NCBI GenBank assembly: GCA_025677835.1
Contig: JAIXMR010000017.1
Span: forward strand, 186,001-250,000
Direction of reading: 5' to 3'
Source: Sporodiniella umbellata
Taxonomy: Eukaryota; Mucoromycota; Mucoromycetes; Mucorales; Rhizopodaceae
Length of the DNA: 64,000 nucleotides
The translations under genes and the position numbers were made by a program. Within the stretch, counting starts at the first letter, position 1; every line of letters begins with the position of its first letter. The notes beneath the pieces were generated by a model that saw only the letters and a list, made by a program, of their open reading frames with translations, had not been told where the DNA came from and searched no databases. This document shows, one piece after another, positions 1-11,928 of this stretch.

Positions 1-2
1 AC

Positions 3-888
3 CGTAAGCGTCAAAGGCGTCACTCACCCTCTTCCAAAAAGCAAAAGATACCTCATCGGAACGGTACTTTTGACAGCAGACGTAAGCCTGAATAAAAACC
101 AAACCAAACCAAACCAAAAAAACTGACGGCTTTTTCTCTCTCTCTCTCTCTTTATATATATATAAGGAGATGACATTATCAGTCGTATGCGTGGTGTCAT
201 GTTGAACGATCTCGAGCATCGCCTTCCGCTGGACTATCAACTGGCAATTGAAAAAGTACCGTTGCCACCCCACGCATCGACGCCTACCCGGATCGAAGAC
301 TGGCTGACACCCGCCCTCCGTGTGCTTGCACGTCATTCAGGTCTTAAGCCACATCAGGACGACGGCATGAACGGTAACGGCATTTACTACAATACGGATT
401 ATTTTCGCCTCTACCTGGCCTTTGTCCAGTTTCGAGAGGTCTATCATCGCCTCTTTCCGCAAGAGACGGGGGATCGCAACGCACATATGAAACGTTACCG
501 TGCCTGGATCGAACCGAGCCTGACCGAGACGCACTGGGCTGCCTTTCGTAGGAACGTCATGGTGGGCGAACGTATGATGCAGCTCGCCCAGGTGGTGGGC
601 CAAGGCGTACTCTTGATCACCAAAGAACTCAGTGGCTCCAAGTTACATTTGACCTTTACCAACCACGAATGGTCCGAATTCATTCAAGGTCTCGCTCAAG
701 GCCGTTGGGACGCCTCCATCGATTGGTCTCTAGAAGAACACTTTCTTTCCTCTACCGGCTCAAGGCTCTTGCTCGAATTACAATACAAATTTGCTACCCA
801 TCTCTGGTTCTCCCCACACGGTCAACTCGTACCTGCCTTTGAACGGAAAATCGCAAGACAAAAACAAAAATTGAAGCACTCTGCTTAA
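3..888 (+). CDS. Unknown protein, 5' end cut by the window edge
   Basis: I do not recognise the family. The long exon starts at 170 in my model. A partial upstream exon (3..81) joins it in phase through a GT-AG intron 82..169 with a strong CT-rich tract before the acceptor. The upstream exon adds a basic, Ser/Lys/Arg-rich stretch (starts RKRQRRHSPSSKKQK) that looks like a nuclear localisation signal. If that splice is wrong, the first in-frame Met is at 187 and the product has 233 residues. The rest is a compact, well-composed alpha-rich domain without membrane segments or signal peptide, ending in a Lys-rich tail. Its stop codon lies only 55 bases before the TAF8 start codon. The long coding exon is solid; function is unknown. 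Confidence 0.7.
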
Positions 889-943
889 AAATAAAATAAA
901 AATTGTAGATAAATCTTTTTTTTTTTTTTTTTCTTCTCAGCTC

Positions 944-1975
944 ATGTACGGCAAACGTTCTTTGACCGACGCTTTTCATTGGGAACTATCAGAAAAGGTC
1001 GTTTCCATCATTGCAAAGCAAGTAGGTTTTCAAGCCATCCAACCTGCCGCTCTTCATATACTTGCCAACGCTCTCGGTGACTGTAATTAGTTAAAAAAAA
1101 AAAAAAAAAAAAAACCACTTTCATGACCATTTGCTAGATCTCCAACAACTCTTGATTCAATCCCATCTTTACGCTGAACTTGGCAACCGAGCAAAACCCA
1201 ACGTACACGATATTACAAAAGCACTCTTGGCTGCTCAGGTCGATCTACCTTTGTTTGAAAACTATCTCTCCGATACCACTCGCCTGGGTAAGAAAAAACA
1301 ACAACAACAACAACCAAAAACTAAAGTGGATCTCCCTTAGCTCTTCAAGGCAAAAAACACCTTCAACTCGTAGGATCCGATCAGTCCACTTTAGAATTCA
1401 TACCTGAATTCTTACCATCTGACAATGAAGCTTCGGATGAAGAGGAAGAACAAGACAGTGTTCGGCCTGGTTATGTTTCCGAGAATTTCCCTACGTTTCC
1501 TAGCAAACACTCCTTTCGACAGACGCCTGTAAGAAACACACGTGTACATACACTTGATAAACACTCTCTCTAGATTTATATCAAACGACCGGACGATCCA
1601 CAAAAAGTAAGAGAGCTGAATTCAGAACAATCCAGAACGGTTGAAGAAAACCTCAAAAAACTCATGGCCACCGAAAATCAAATAGTGAAAGAATCCAGTG
1701 GGATTCAAGTGATTGAAGAAGACTATCGGATGCCTATCGTAAACTATGAAGGGTTTCTTCAAAGACGAAAAAAGTCAAAAAAGAAAGGAACCACCCTAAA
1801 CGTCGAAGGTTCCAACGAACCCAAAAACATTACCACCACCACCACCACCACCACCACCACCACCACCACCACTACCACCACCATCACTACTACTACACAT
1901 CTAGCCGAAGACGCTTCCTTAGAAGGACTGCCTATCCCTAGTGAACCTAGCGAACCATCCATCCTAAATAAATAA
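944..1975 (+). CDS. TAF8: TFIID subunit TAF8 (histone-fold protein)
   Basis: Exons 944..1082, 1138..1287, 1341..1528 and 1574..1975 join in phase to a 292-residue protein. The N-terminal half is the bromodomain-associated histone fold (residues ~10-90, including AALHILANALGDY and AELGNRAKPNVHDI), which in TAF8 pairs with TAF10 inside TFIID. The middle has the TAF8 C-terminal signature: a proline-rich FPTFPSKHSFRQTPIY followed by a charged helix ending VEENLKKL. The tail is basic (RRKKSKKK) and then runs into a threonine homopolymer coded by a CCA/ACC microsatellite. A T-rich tract ending TTCTCAG sits directly before the ATG, so a 36-nt 5'-UTR intron (905..940) is possible. Family assignment rests on both the histone fold and the C-terminal motif. 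Confidence 0.9.
1832..1896 (+). repeat. ACC trinucleotide microsatellite coding poly-threonine
   Basis: About twenty consecutive ACC/ACT codons, broken once by an ATC, lie inside the last TAF8 exon and code a Thr tract near the C-terminus. The length is probably variable between strains. Confidence 0.95.
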
Positions 1976-2072
1976 AATCATCCTTCTTTCTCCGATCCAA
2001 GTGACTTTGAATTTTTGATTTGTCATAAGAACGCACCATTGATTTATGATTCTTCTTCTTATTTTTTTTCGT

Positions 2073-3027
2073 ATGGCATTCAACACACAAGACACCATGG
2101 CAGAGTTTATTTCGAATCTAGAGTATTCTGAACTCAAAGACAATCCAGAAGCCCAATCGGTCTTATTGATGGCTTTATTATCTGCTCAGACAGGAAGTCC
2201 GGTGGATGAAAGTGATCATCATTCCGCCAGTTCGCCTGCGAGTTCACCTGTTCAAGAGAACGAGAAACGAAAGTTTAGTTCACTTGAGCCTCTACCGAAA
2301 AGAGTGGGTCGAAAGCCAGTGACAAGTGACGACGACGATGTAAAAGCGACCCACCGTTTTTTTTTTTTTTTTTTTTTTTTCATTTTTTTTTGAAATTTTT
2401 TTTTTTTCATTTTTTTTAATTTTCTTCCCCTTTTAGTCAGATGACCCAAAAAACAAACGCAAGGCCCAGAACCGTGCAGCGCAAAGAGCGTTTCGAGAAA
2501 GAAAAGAAAATCATGTCAAGATACTGGAAGAACGTGTACGGGAATTAGAAAAAAGCACCACAGAAAAAAATACCGAATTACAGATGGAAAACAAGGTGTT
2601 GAAAGACATGATTGAACGACTGCAACAAGAGAATGCCGCCATGCTTTCTTCCTTTCAACAACCCTTATCACAAGACACACACAGTCGACCTCAGAAAGTG
2701 GCGCGTGGTTCACCAGCCTCTTTCGATAGCACCTCTTTTGCATTACCCCCCTCAAGTACCCTTTTGGATCATTCCGAACTCTTGGGCCATCATCATCTCC
2801 CCTTTGACGGTCTTTTCTCTACCGATCCTAAACAGTTTGACCTGTTCTCTCCACCAGACTCTACTCAAGAATCTTCTGAAGCTATGGTCAAACTTTGGGA
2901 CTCGATTCAACATTCACAAGAAGAATTCGATCTCGACAGTCTCTGTGACGAAATGAAAAAGAAGGCTCAATGTACCGAATTTCAACATAATCAGGAATTT
3001 TCAAACCTCGTCCATCAAAAACCATAA
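2073..3027 (+). CDS. Yap1/Pap1-like bZIP transcription factor
   Basis: Exons 2073..2339 and 2437..3027 give 285 residues. The basic region (residues ~94-112) contains NRAAQRAFRERK, the NxxAQxxFR pattern that defines the Pap1/Yap1 subfamily, and is followed by a heptad coiled coil (ILEERVRELEK onward). Near the C-terminus, LDSLCDEMKKKAQC places Cys259 and Cys268 in a setting like the C-terminal cysteine-rich domain of Yap1/Pap1, the redox switch that controls nuclear export. Only these two cysteines are present and I see no N-terminal cysteine-rich domain, so redox control is inferred, not shown. An in-frame ATG at 2046 would add a poly-T-derived MILLLIFFR, which I reject as the start. The intron is almost pure T. 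The gene converges with the kelch gene, with 29 bases between the stop codons. Confidence 0.88.
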
Positions 3028-3056
3028 AAAAAAAAAAACAAATCATTTCCATTTCT

Positions 3057-4838
3057 TTAATAAACCTCATGCGGCTTGTTCTGTACAAACACTACATCTG
3101 GTGTTTGTCGAAAAGGGGCTGGATAGTACGTAGGTGGTGTATCTTCTCGATAATGATGTTCAATCGCATCCCAATCCACATGCATCACCATCACATCTTG
3201 ATCCTCTTGCTTCTTTTTCTTTTTTTGTCTTTGACGAAAGAAATAATAAGCCAGGCAACCCAAGGCGAGTAACTGGTTAAAAAAAAGAGAGAGAGAGAGA
3301 TGGGGAAATGAGCGCTTGTTTTTATCGATGCATACATGCTTACCACGCCTACACTGCCAACGATCATGCCAATTTGAACCCCACGTTCTAAACTCTGTGT
3401 GGGCACAGGGTCAAGAGGGAGGAAAGGCACCACGGATCGAAAATCGATAGAGGAGGCATTGGCAACATCAAAAGCCATCAGGTTGGGTGTAGGATTACCA
3501 TTGATGTCTCTGCCAAACAAGATGAATAAAGTCGTGTTGACCAAAACAGCTATTCTGTCCATCCTCAGTGATTTGAAAAAAAATAAAGAGAAATCCTTTC
3601 TATACCTGAATGACCAAAACGTGCCCCGTTTTGAGCGACATAAGTAGGGATATTCACATCAGAACGTTCAGTCCATGTGTTGGTTGTCAAGTTCAAGGTA
3701 TACATGAAATCTGTCACTGCCAAACTCCCGTCAGCAGAACCACCATATAAAAGAAGGATCTGAGAATTGGGTACTACCAAGATCAGTTGCCATTCCCTCT
3801 CCCCACTTTACTTACACAGCGTTGCCGTATGGTACAATCGATAGGATGGAATACTGCCTGATTCAGACGCTTGGAGAGGTGCGATACCCCATTGACCTCG
3901 GCGGGTATCAAACACATGCGCTTGGTTTAAACCAAGGTTGAAAGCATAACTACTTTTCGAAGTATAATAATTCCCTCCCAGATAATAAATAATTCCTGTC
4001 TGTGCATTGAGTGTGCCTGTCAATGCACTGGGATAATAATCCATTGGAATATCGCGTTGGGGTGAAAAATACGTCCATTTCTATCGTACACGGTTAGTTT
4101 GCCTTTTTTTTTTTTTTTTTTTTTTTTTCTGATTTACTTTGGATGTCATGTTGAATACTGTCATCGAATCAAACCCTCGAGGTGACGTACTGGACTGCCG
4201 TACAAAAGGAACCGTCTGATGGGTGACTGAAACCACAGGTACAGACGTATTGACTCGACTAAATCCCCACAAAAAAAAAGTCAATCGAAACTCATCTTAT
4301 TCATCACTTACTCTTCATTGCCACCAAAAAGACCGACGGTATCGTTGGTGGCCGAGGGTAAATTGACAGCCGTACCAAAGAAACTAAACAAGATCAACAT
4401 CTTTACTTTAAATATAGATTGATTTTACATCTGTCTCGGTCTTGGAGGGGTTTCTTGATAGGCCGGTAACGAAGTCCAGGTATGGCTACTGGTATTATAC
4501 AGAATGGTTTGATTGGTAAAAAACCCTTGATCGCCAGGTCCTCGGTATTCACCACCTATCACCAAGAAGCTCAGACCGTCTGGAAGAGGAACAAACTGAG
4601 GTGTTCTTCTCTTTTCGGGATCGAAATCGTTTTTTGCCTCTACCAAATTCCACTTGTTGTTCAGATAATGGGTCTGTAATCCATGAAACTGTCCGATATC
4701 TAAACTGTAAATAGAACTCTCCATCGTACTACCATACGCTGCGTTGGTTCCCGATAAATCCCCTCCATAACAATAAATCTTTTTCTTTAAATAACCACAT
4801 GCTTTTCTTAATGTCAATCACTTTTGTTTTTTTGGTGG

Positions 4839-4875
<37 letters not shown>

Positions 4876-4958
4876 GCAAACGAGCGTGAATTAAGAATAG
4901 CTGCTTCTGTATTCCAATAGACACCCAACATACATAACACCAATCCATTGAAAAACAT
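3057..4958 (-). CDS. Kelch-propeller type I membrane protein, copy A
   Basis: Minus-strand exons 4874..4958, 4429..4801, 4312..4383, 4138..4258, 3816..4080, 3606..3773, 3344..3549 and 3057..3272 join in phase to 501 residues. The first exon codes a hydrophobic signal peptide. The ectodomain has repeated kelch/galactose-oxidase-like blades (for example FLVIGGEYRGPGDQG and ILLLYGGSADGSL with a downstream W) and several N-x-S/T sites. A single transmembrane helix (GMIVGSVGVLLALGCLAYY) spans the last intron and is followed by a Lys-rich stop-transfer stretch. The cytosolic tail carries VDWDAIEHHYRED and PPTY, a PPxY motif. It is the tandem paralog of the next gene downstream on the + coordinate, with the same exon phases. 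Ligand unknown; it could be a surface receptor or wall sensor. Confidence 0.85.
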
Positions 4959-4993
4959 CCCTCTTGATTCTCTCGATTAATTTAAAAAAAAAA

Positions 4994-5026
<33 letters not shown>

Positions 5027-5847
5027 AAAAACTACCAAAAAAAAAAAAAAAAAAAAAAAAAAATAGAAAACTAAAAGCTCAAATTTAGAAAAAAGAATTC
5101 TACTGTTGGGTCTTTTGGTAACATCTCACTTTAATTTTAGAATCAGCTTAACAAAAGGCTTTTGAAAAAAAAAAAAAAAAAAAAAAAAAAGATCTACAAA
5201 CACTCTCTTTTTCATGGCTTCATAAACTCCCTTCTTCTCCCCTTTATTTTTTTTTTTTTTTTTTGGATTTCTTATTGACTTTATTGGTTTACAAGTAAGA
5301 GAGAAGAAGAACAAAAAAAAAAAAAAAAAAAAAAAAAATTTTTTTTTAAAGTTTTTTGAAATGTTATTTTTAGCCTTTTTTTTGTTTTTTTTTGTACAAA
5401 TGATTTTAAGGGTGAGAGAGTACAATGACCGTGTCAAAGACGGTGTTTGAAAAAATGTCCAAAGGAATTCGTAACACAAGCAGTCATTGAATCACGCTTC
5501 CTCCTGTTGGAAAGTCATAACGTTTACTAAATAAAGCCTCTTCCCGACAGAATTCATTTTTTTCTATCGACCAGCATCTATGCTTTGGGTTGTCTCTTTC
5601 TTTTCAGGTACCTGTTGCCATGGTTACTACAGTGACTGACACCTTTTTTTTCCATAAATAAATAAATAGATCAGAAATAAATAAATAGATTGGCCCCAGT
5701 GTCCTTTCTTCTTTATCTATAACCCATCTGTTCAATCGAGTCTTTCCTCAAAAAAAAAAAAAAAGGGGGGGGGAGGGCGAAGGCTTTTGTTTTAAAACAA
5801 ATGAAAAACCGTACGATAGAGAATGAAACCGTAAAATACTAAAGTTC

Positions 5848-5886
<39 letters not shown>

Positions 5887-5986
5887 TGCATGATTTACTT
5901 TATTAACTCAATCAAAATACAAGAATTTTTTTTTTTTTTAAAAAAAAAGAAACATTTATTTTCAAAGTAACAATGAAAATTGTGTA
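4959..5986. other. Intergenic: 5' flank of kelch A, 3' flank of kelch B
   Basis: No coding signal. The spacer has several A/T homopolymers of 20-35 bases, a GA microsatellite at about 5000-5026, short G and C runs, and TAAA-type short repeats at about 5657-5690. Lys- or Phe-rich reading frames here are translations of homopolymers. Confidence 0.8.
5000..5026. repeat. (GA)n microsatellite flanked by poly-A
   Basis: A perfect GA dinucleotide tract of about 13 units lies between two poly-A runs, just upstream of the kelch A start codon. Confidence 0.9.
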
Positions 5987-6739
5987 TTAATATTGTGTGT
6001 GTGGTTTATCGGATGGTATGGAAGGAGAGTGTGGTTTGTTTTTATCCAAGGTACCTATCTGATATACGTCTGGGGTTTGTCGACTTGGACTGTTGATTTG
6101 ACCAGGAAATGCAACATAACTAGGCGGCACTTGTTCTCTATATTGATTCTCAATCGCATCCCAATCCACATACACCACATCGTCTTCTTTAAGTTCCGAG
6201 TGCTCTCTTTTGTTGCGTCGAAAAAGGAAAACAAAACCGGCAATCATCGCAATCACCTACTCTATTTTGAGTGCCCACTTTTCACTTTCACCTGGCTCTT
6301 TTCTACTTACAACTACCACAATACCAACAGCAATACCTGCTTTGGCTCCCGTACTGAGTGACCTGTCATCCAATTCATCCATACTCAAGTCCATTGGAGG
6401 GTATGTATAAGCATATTCTATATTCGAGATATTGCCAACACTAAATGTCAATAAATTAGGTGAGGCATTCCCATTGATATCTCTTCCAAACAAGATAAAC
6501 AAAACTTTATCGACCAGAACAGCTAACCAAAAAAAAAAAAGCCTTTTTCTTTTAGAGGCAAACACACCATCATAAAAACTATGCTTTTGTACCTGAATGC
6601 CCAAATCGAGCCCCGCTTTGCGTAACAGAAGTGGGGACGTTCACATTGGTTTGCTCAGTCCAATTGTTTGTAGTCAAATCAAGTGTATATATAAAATCGG
6701 TAACAGCTAACCATAAATAAACAAATCAAAATGAGCCCT

Positions 6740-6774
<35 letters not shown>

Positions 6775-7937
6775 TAAAAACTACCTAAACTTTCATCAGA
6801 AGTTCCTCCATAAAGAAGAATATGTTGTGAATTGGGTACTAAAACAACAGATCGTTCAGTGGGGATTGAATTGTAGGATTGCTTACACATGGTGGCCGTA
6901 TGGTACATTCTACTGGAAGGGATTCGACTGGAGGGCGCTGAACCAAGTTGTGCCATTCCCCATTGTCCTTGTCTAGTATCAAACACCCGGGCCTGGTTAA
7001 AAGCAAGATGATTCATTCCACCCCCATTGACTGAAAAATAATCTCCTCCCATATAATAAATGAGACCCGTGGCTGGATTGAGTGTGCCTGTCAATGAATA
7101 AGGATAGAAATCGACTGGGATATTTTTTTGTGGAGAGAAATAACTCCATTGCTAAAAAAAAAAAAAAAAAAAAAAAGTGGTTGATATAGATACCTCTGTC
7201 AACATCAATGACCTAAATACCTTTGAACTTAGATTATAGACAGTAAACGAGTCAAAGCCGCGATTGGAAGTCGAATTGTCGTAGGGTACAGGAATTGTCT
7301 GGTGGGTTACAGAGACCATTGGGATAGTCAAATCCGGTTCACTATATTCAAAACCTATTAGAAACACCCAACACACTATCCTTCATATCTCTTACGCCTC
7401 ATGGCCGCCGTAAAAACCAACAGTGTCACTTGTTGGGGAAGGTATATTGACAGCTGTACCAAAATAGCTATACCAAAAAATATATATATATATATATATA
7501 TATATTTTTGCATTAAAATAAAAATGCACGTATTATATCGATCTTTAGTTTTACATTTGACGTCGTTTTCTGTCTGGTTCAGAGTATTGGGGAACACTTT
7601 CCCAAGTATTGTTCACAGTGTTGTAGAGTATCGACTGATTGACTAAAACGCCATGCCATGAATAAGACTGCATTAAACCACCTACAATTAAAAAGCTGTT
7701 TTCGTTGGGCAGTGTTACAAATTGAGGTGCTCTTCTGAATTCAGGACTAAAGCTGTTTGTAGTATGCACCAAGGTCCATTTGTTGTTAAGAGAACTCGTA
7801 TCATCATCGCGATATTGGTTAATATCGAGACTGTAGAGAGCAGTATCAAGATCATACACTGAAGTCGACCGAGATAAATCACCACCAAAACAGAAGATTT
7901 TTTTACTTAAATAACCGCAAGCTAAAAACAAAAGATG

Positions 7938-7968
<31 letters not shown>

Positions 7969-8070
7969 TAGCAGGTATCTACAAGCCAAAGTTCGAGAAT
8001 TAAGAATAGCAGCTTCCGTAACATAATTTATTCCAATCCCTAGAAGCGCTAGCACTGCTGAACACTTCAT
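5987..8070 (-). CDS. Kelch-propeller type I membrane protein, copy B
   Basis: Minus-strand exons 7983..8070, 7555..7921, 7396..7467, 7221..7341, 6887..7151, 6785..6838, 6593..6706, 6311..6522 and 5987..6256 give 520 residues. It matches copy A exon by exon (three internal exons have identical lengths: 72, 121 and 265 nt) but has one extra intron at 6707..6784. A signal peptide leads into AAILNSR, shared with copy A. Kelch blades include FLIVGGLMQSYSW and HILLYGGTSDESL. One transmembrane helix is encoded across the last intron (GIAVGIVVVVIAMIAGFVFLF). The tail has VDWDAIENQYREQ, PPSY and RQTPD, all shared with copy A although surrounding residues differ. The 48-nt intron 6839..6886 is a multiple of three and stop-free, so it can be mistaken for coding sequence. 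Confidence 0.85.
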
Positions 8071-9242
8071 TCTAATTGTCTTTTTTATTTTCTGAATCTT
8101 TTAATTGGAGTTGAAAAAAAAAAAAAAAAAAGAAAAATGGAATTAAAAAAAGAAGTGAGTCCTTTTATAGTTCTGTTTTCCTTCTTTTTTAGCATAGATC
8201 CAAGAGGAGTTTGTTTTTATGTGTTCATCTATTTCTAGTTTCTTTTAATTAACACAGAACAATCTCTTTTTGCAAACCAAAATCGGCATTTTTTAATATA
8301 AATTGCATTTACAGTTAAAACTGATTCTGTTTAATAAAAACTGTTTGGTTTACAGCTCCTTTTGTTTTTGTTGTTTTTTAAAAAAAAAGAGATGGCTTAC
8401 GATCTACACGCTTTGTCGTTGCTTAGATTCAATTGCTGAAACAGTGCGGGAAAAAAAAAAAAAAAAAAAAAAAAGGGTACACCCTATTTTACAACTGAAG
8501 ATGGCGTGAGCAAATCGTTTGTATCTAATCTTTCACAATGACTGTGATCAAGAATTGTCATAAACAAACCAGTGCTTTTCGCTATCAAGCCTTTGGTTGA
8601 ATTCCGCCGAGTTTTTCTAGAGAAAGACCCCTCCATAAAAGGTTATTCTTTTTTTTTTTTTTTTTTCTTCCAAGGTAAGCTCTAGTCTTTAGATTGCCTT
8701 TTCTTTGCTTTTTCGATTTCCGATTGCCACAGACACCCTGGAGTTGTTTTTGTGCTTTAAGAAGCTAAAGAACATCAACAAAAAGACTAACGGCAATAGA
8801 TCAGGTTCTCTTTCATTTATTGACAGCTCCTATTGCTGACACGAAACCATGCCTGTGGCACATAGCTCAGACTCAACCTATTTTTGAAACACAAAAAGTT
8901 TTCATCTCAAAAAAAGGTGGCGCATGCATTAACACAAGTAAAGGGTGTTTGAAATCTTGAAGCCGTTTCAAAAAAATTTTCACTGAACTAAACCTCGGAA
9001 CAAGTGCAGAAAAAAATTATTTACAAGATCGGGCTTTTGGCTTCTCTTTTTTTTTTTTTCCTAAAAAAGTTGAAACTAACACCTTTCGTTACACTGTATT
9101 TTTTAACTTGGGGGCAAAGCTAAAAAAAAAAAAAAAAAAGGGCTTACTTTCTATAACTTTTAATACCAAAAGAACAAAAAGAAATCAGTGACTATTTTGC
9201 TTTCAGTATTTGTTGAGATTTGCTTATCTACACTATATGCAC

Positions 9243-9273
<31 letters not shown>

Positions 9274-9286
9274 GGAATAACTATCA
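8071..9286. other. Intergenic: kelch B 5' flank to LYR gene 3' end
   Basis: AT-rich with T or A runs of 15-33 bases (about 8450, 8649, 9121 and 9244). I found no splice-consistent exons and no RNA gene. It should hold the kelch B promoter. Confidence 0.7.
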
Positions 9287-9826
9287 TTATAATTTTAAAC
9301 AGAGGTTGAGGTCTTTGTCCATCAATTCCAAAACAAGTTCAATCTCATCCTTAGAATTTTCGTGTAGGCTTTTGATCTCCGGTTTCATTTTACGGTTGTA
9401 GTGTGGTGGACTATATAAACCGTTTGGTACAATACAATGGCTGTTGGGGTTGTCAACGCTTACCGAACTTCGTATTGGTCATAGTAAAACTTTAGACTAC
9501 AAAGATTAATAACCACATTTCTTTCAATTCCGTTTCGACTGGCTGCTAACGATAGAAACTCAAGTGTATTCAAAACTAGTTTAAGGAATAAATAGTGTTC
9601 AACACATAACCTTTTTCAAAAGAAACAAACTACCTTTAGGTTTCATGGCCTGTAATGTCGGAAGATCGTTGCAGGTTCGATGCTTTTCAAATCTCTGTCG
9701 AATCAAAGCCTTGACTTGTGGTTTATGGTTTCGAGAGGCTCCTTCTACTGCAGCACAGCCTGATTTCAAAAAGGCTTTGTACAATTTTTGAAATTGTAAT
9801 CTTCGTTGTAATTGAGCTGTTGACAT
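9287..9826 (-). CDS. LYR-motif family protein
   Basis: Exons 9634..9826, 9464..9575 and 9287..9410 join in phase to 142 residues. Near the N-terminus QKLYKAFLKSG matches the LYR-type start helix (L-Y-K/R-x-F-L), with conserved basic residues downstream (VKALIRQRFEKHR). The middle exon codes FLSLAASRNGIERNVVINLC and ends in a Tyr-rich YYDQYEVR, a pattern seen in fungal LYR-like proteins of unknown function. LYR proteins are generally small mitochondrial factors for Fe-S insertion or complex I/II/III/ribosome assembly; which one this serves cannot be told. The C-terminal exon looks like an isolated 33-residue ORF until the splice is made. There is no clear presequence. Confidence 0.75.
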
Positions 9827-10040
9827 GCTGACAACTTGAAAGAAAAGAAAACACGTATAACCACAAAAAAAAAAAAAAAAATAAACTTATTCACAACCAG
9901 ACGAAGCAAGTTTTTTTTTTTTTCTTCAGAGTATATTTCAATTTGCTATTTTATTCAAGGTGTGTGTTGCTTTTGGTATAGAGTCTCTTGTGAAGACCAA
10001 AAAAAAAAAAAAAGAGAGAGAGAAAAGCATCAATCTCTAC

Positions 10041-11892
10041 CTACTTGGAAAGGTTGAAGTCTTTGATGCAGCTCAAGCCCAAGGATGAACCAGTCAAGCT
10101 TGCACTTGTAGCATATTGGATGTTGACTTTAACATAGTCACCTTTTTTCAGGGGCTGATCAGATTGAACAAATACTTTGTGTCCCCCATCTGTTTTTCCG
10201 CTCTGTTTGGTTTCCATCCCATACTTTGTTTTTGGTTTTTCAGAGTCAATAAGGACTAGTTGGGTGGTGCCAATCAAGTTTTGATTTTTAAGGGACGCTT
10301 CTCTATGAAAAGTAGTGACGATTTCTTGTAATCGCCTTCCCTTTGTTTCCTCATCAACATCGTCAGTATACTTTCTATGAGCATGTGTTTTTTCGCGCAT
10401 ACTATACATAGCCGTAGTGTCAATCGTTGAGTAACGCAACTTTTTTTTTTTCCCTTTGTTTATACCTATATGCAAACATAAAAGCAGTATCGTATTTAAC
10501 TCTCTCCATAAGATCTACTGTATCTCTGTGTTCCTGTTCTGTTTCTCCACAAAACCCTGTGATAAAATCGCTGCTAAGCCAAACATTAGGAATGATTTTT
10601 CTCATTTGATCCACAAGTTCAAAATAGGCTTCTCTTGTATATCCTCTTCTCATTCTTTCTAATACAGTATTGCTACCCGATTGGACTGGGAGATGAATAG
10701 ATTTACAGATATTAGGTCGTTCTGCAATTAAATGTAACAAGTCTGAAGGGAAATCCTTGGGATGTGGTGAAGTAAATCTTATACGCATCTAACAATTTTT
10801 TTTTTTTTTTTTTCAGTCAAGCAGTTATAGGATGTATATATCTTCATTTACCTCGGGGTCGACCAGACTCACTCTGTCTAACAGCTCGGTAAATCTTCTA
10901 CCACCATCTTTACGTTTATATATTGTTCTGAACCCGGCGTTACTCAAGCTTGATCCAAGACTGTTTGAAGACATGTAATGTTTCGATTCAGATTCATCTC
11001 TAAAGGCTGTATCAAAAAAAAAAAAAAAAAAAAGTCAATGAACGCCTTAACAATTGTGGATTTCTTGCTACTCACAATTGACATTTTGACCCAGTACAGT
11101 AACTAAAGACAATTGAAATATTTAGTTCAAGTCGCCCTTCTTTTCTTTTGGTTTCTCTACCTTCCTTTACCCCCTGACTACTCAAATATTTTACTTCATC
11201 TAGGATAGAATCAATTGGTCGACTTCGCTCGTTACCGCGAGTGAAGGGCACTATACAAAAAGCGCACATATTATTACATCCTCGCATGATAGATACCCAT
11301 CCAGCCACACTATCTGTATCCAAGCGCATCGGCATCACATCTGCATAAGTTTCATCTGCAGACAACATAACATTGGCAACACCACCGTCGTATTCATCTT
11401 CTGCTAGTGAAATCAAATGAGGGATAGACTTGTAGCCATCTGGACCACATACAATATCCACAAGTCGATCCTCTTCTAGCAATTTACTCTTTAATCTTTC
11501 TGCCATACACTATACAAATCTTAAATCTTTGCATTTCTTCTTTTGTGTCCACATTTAACCACTTACCCCTAAAACGCCTACAATGGGCGGTGTTTCCGAA
11601 TTCATCTTGGTTCTATAATGACGCAGATATTTCAAACGTTCCCAGATTTTCACTTCAGCATTATCTCTGATAGCGCACTAGACACAGTCATCCTTTTGGT
11701 TAGAAAACAAAGTCGTATTCCAAGCTATATGAGAGTGAAAAAAGAAAGGCTTCTTACCGTAACAAGAAAAACCACATTGGCTTCATCAATACTAGTGGTT
11801 CTTTCGTAGCCTGTTTTTTTCATAATAGCGTTCAGTATTTCAGTATCGTTCACATTCATCTAAGTTGCTGGTGAATATTGCTAACGCTATAC

Positions 11893-11928
<36 letters not shown>

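Noticed and set aside
2046..2072. Upstream ATG of the bZIP gene (MILLLIFFR extension)
   Set aside because: The extension is coded by a T tract; the Met at 2073 gives a normal N-terminus.
5126..5479. Reading frame rich in Lys and Phe between the kelch genes
   Set aside because: It is a translation of A/T homopolymers with no splice or family support.
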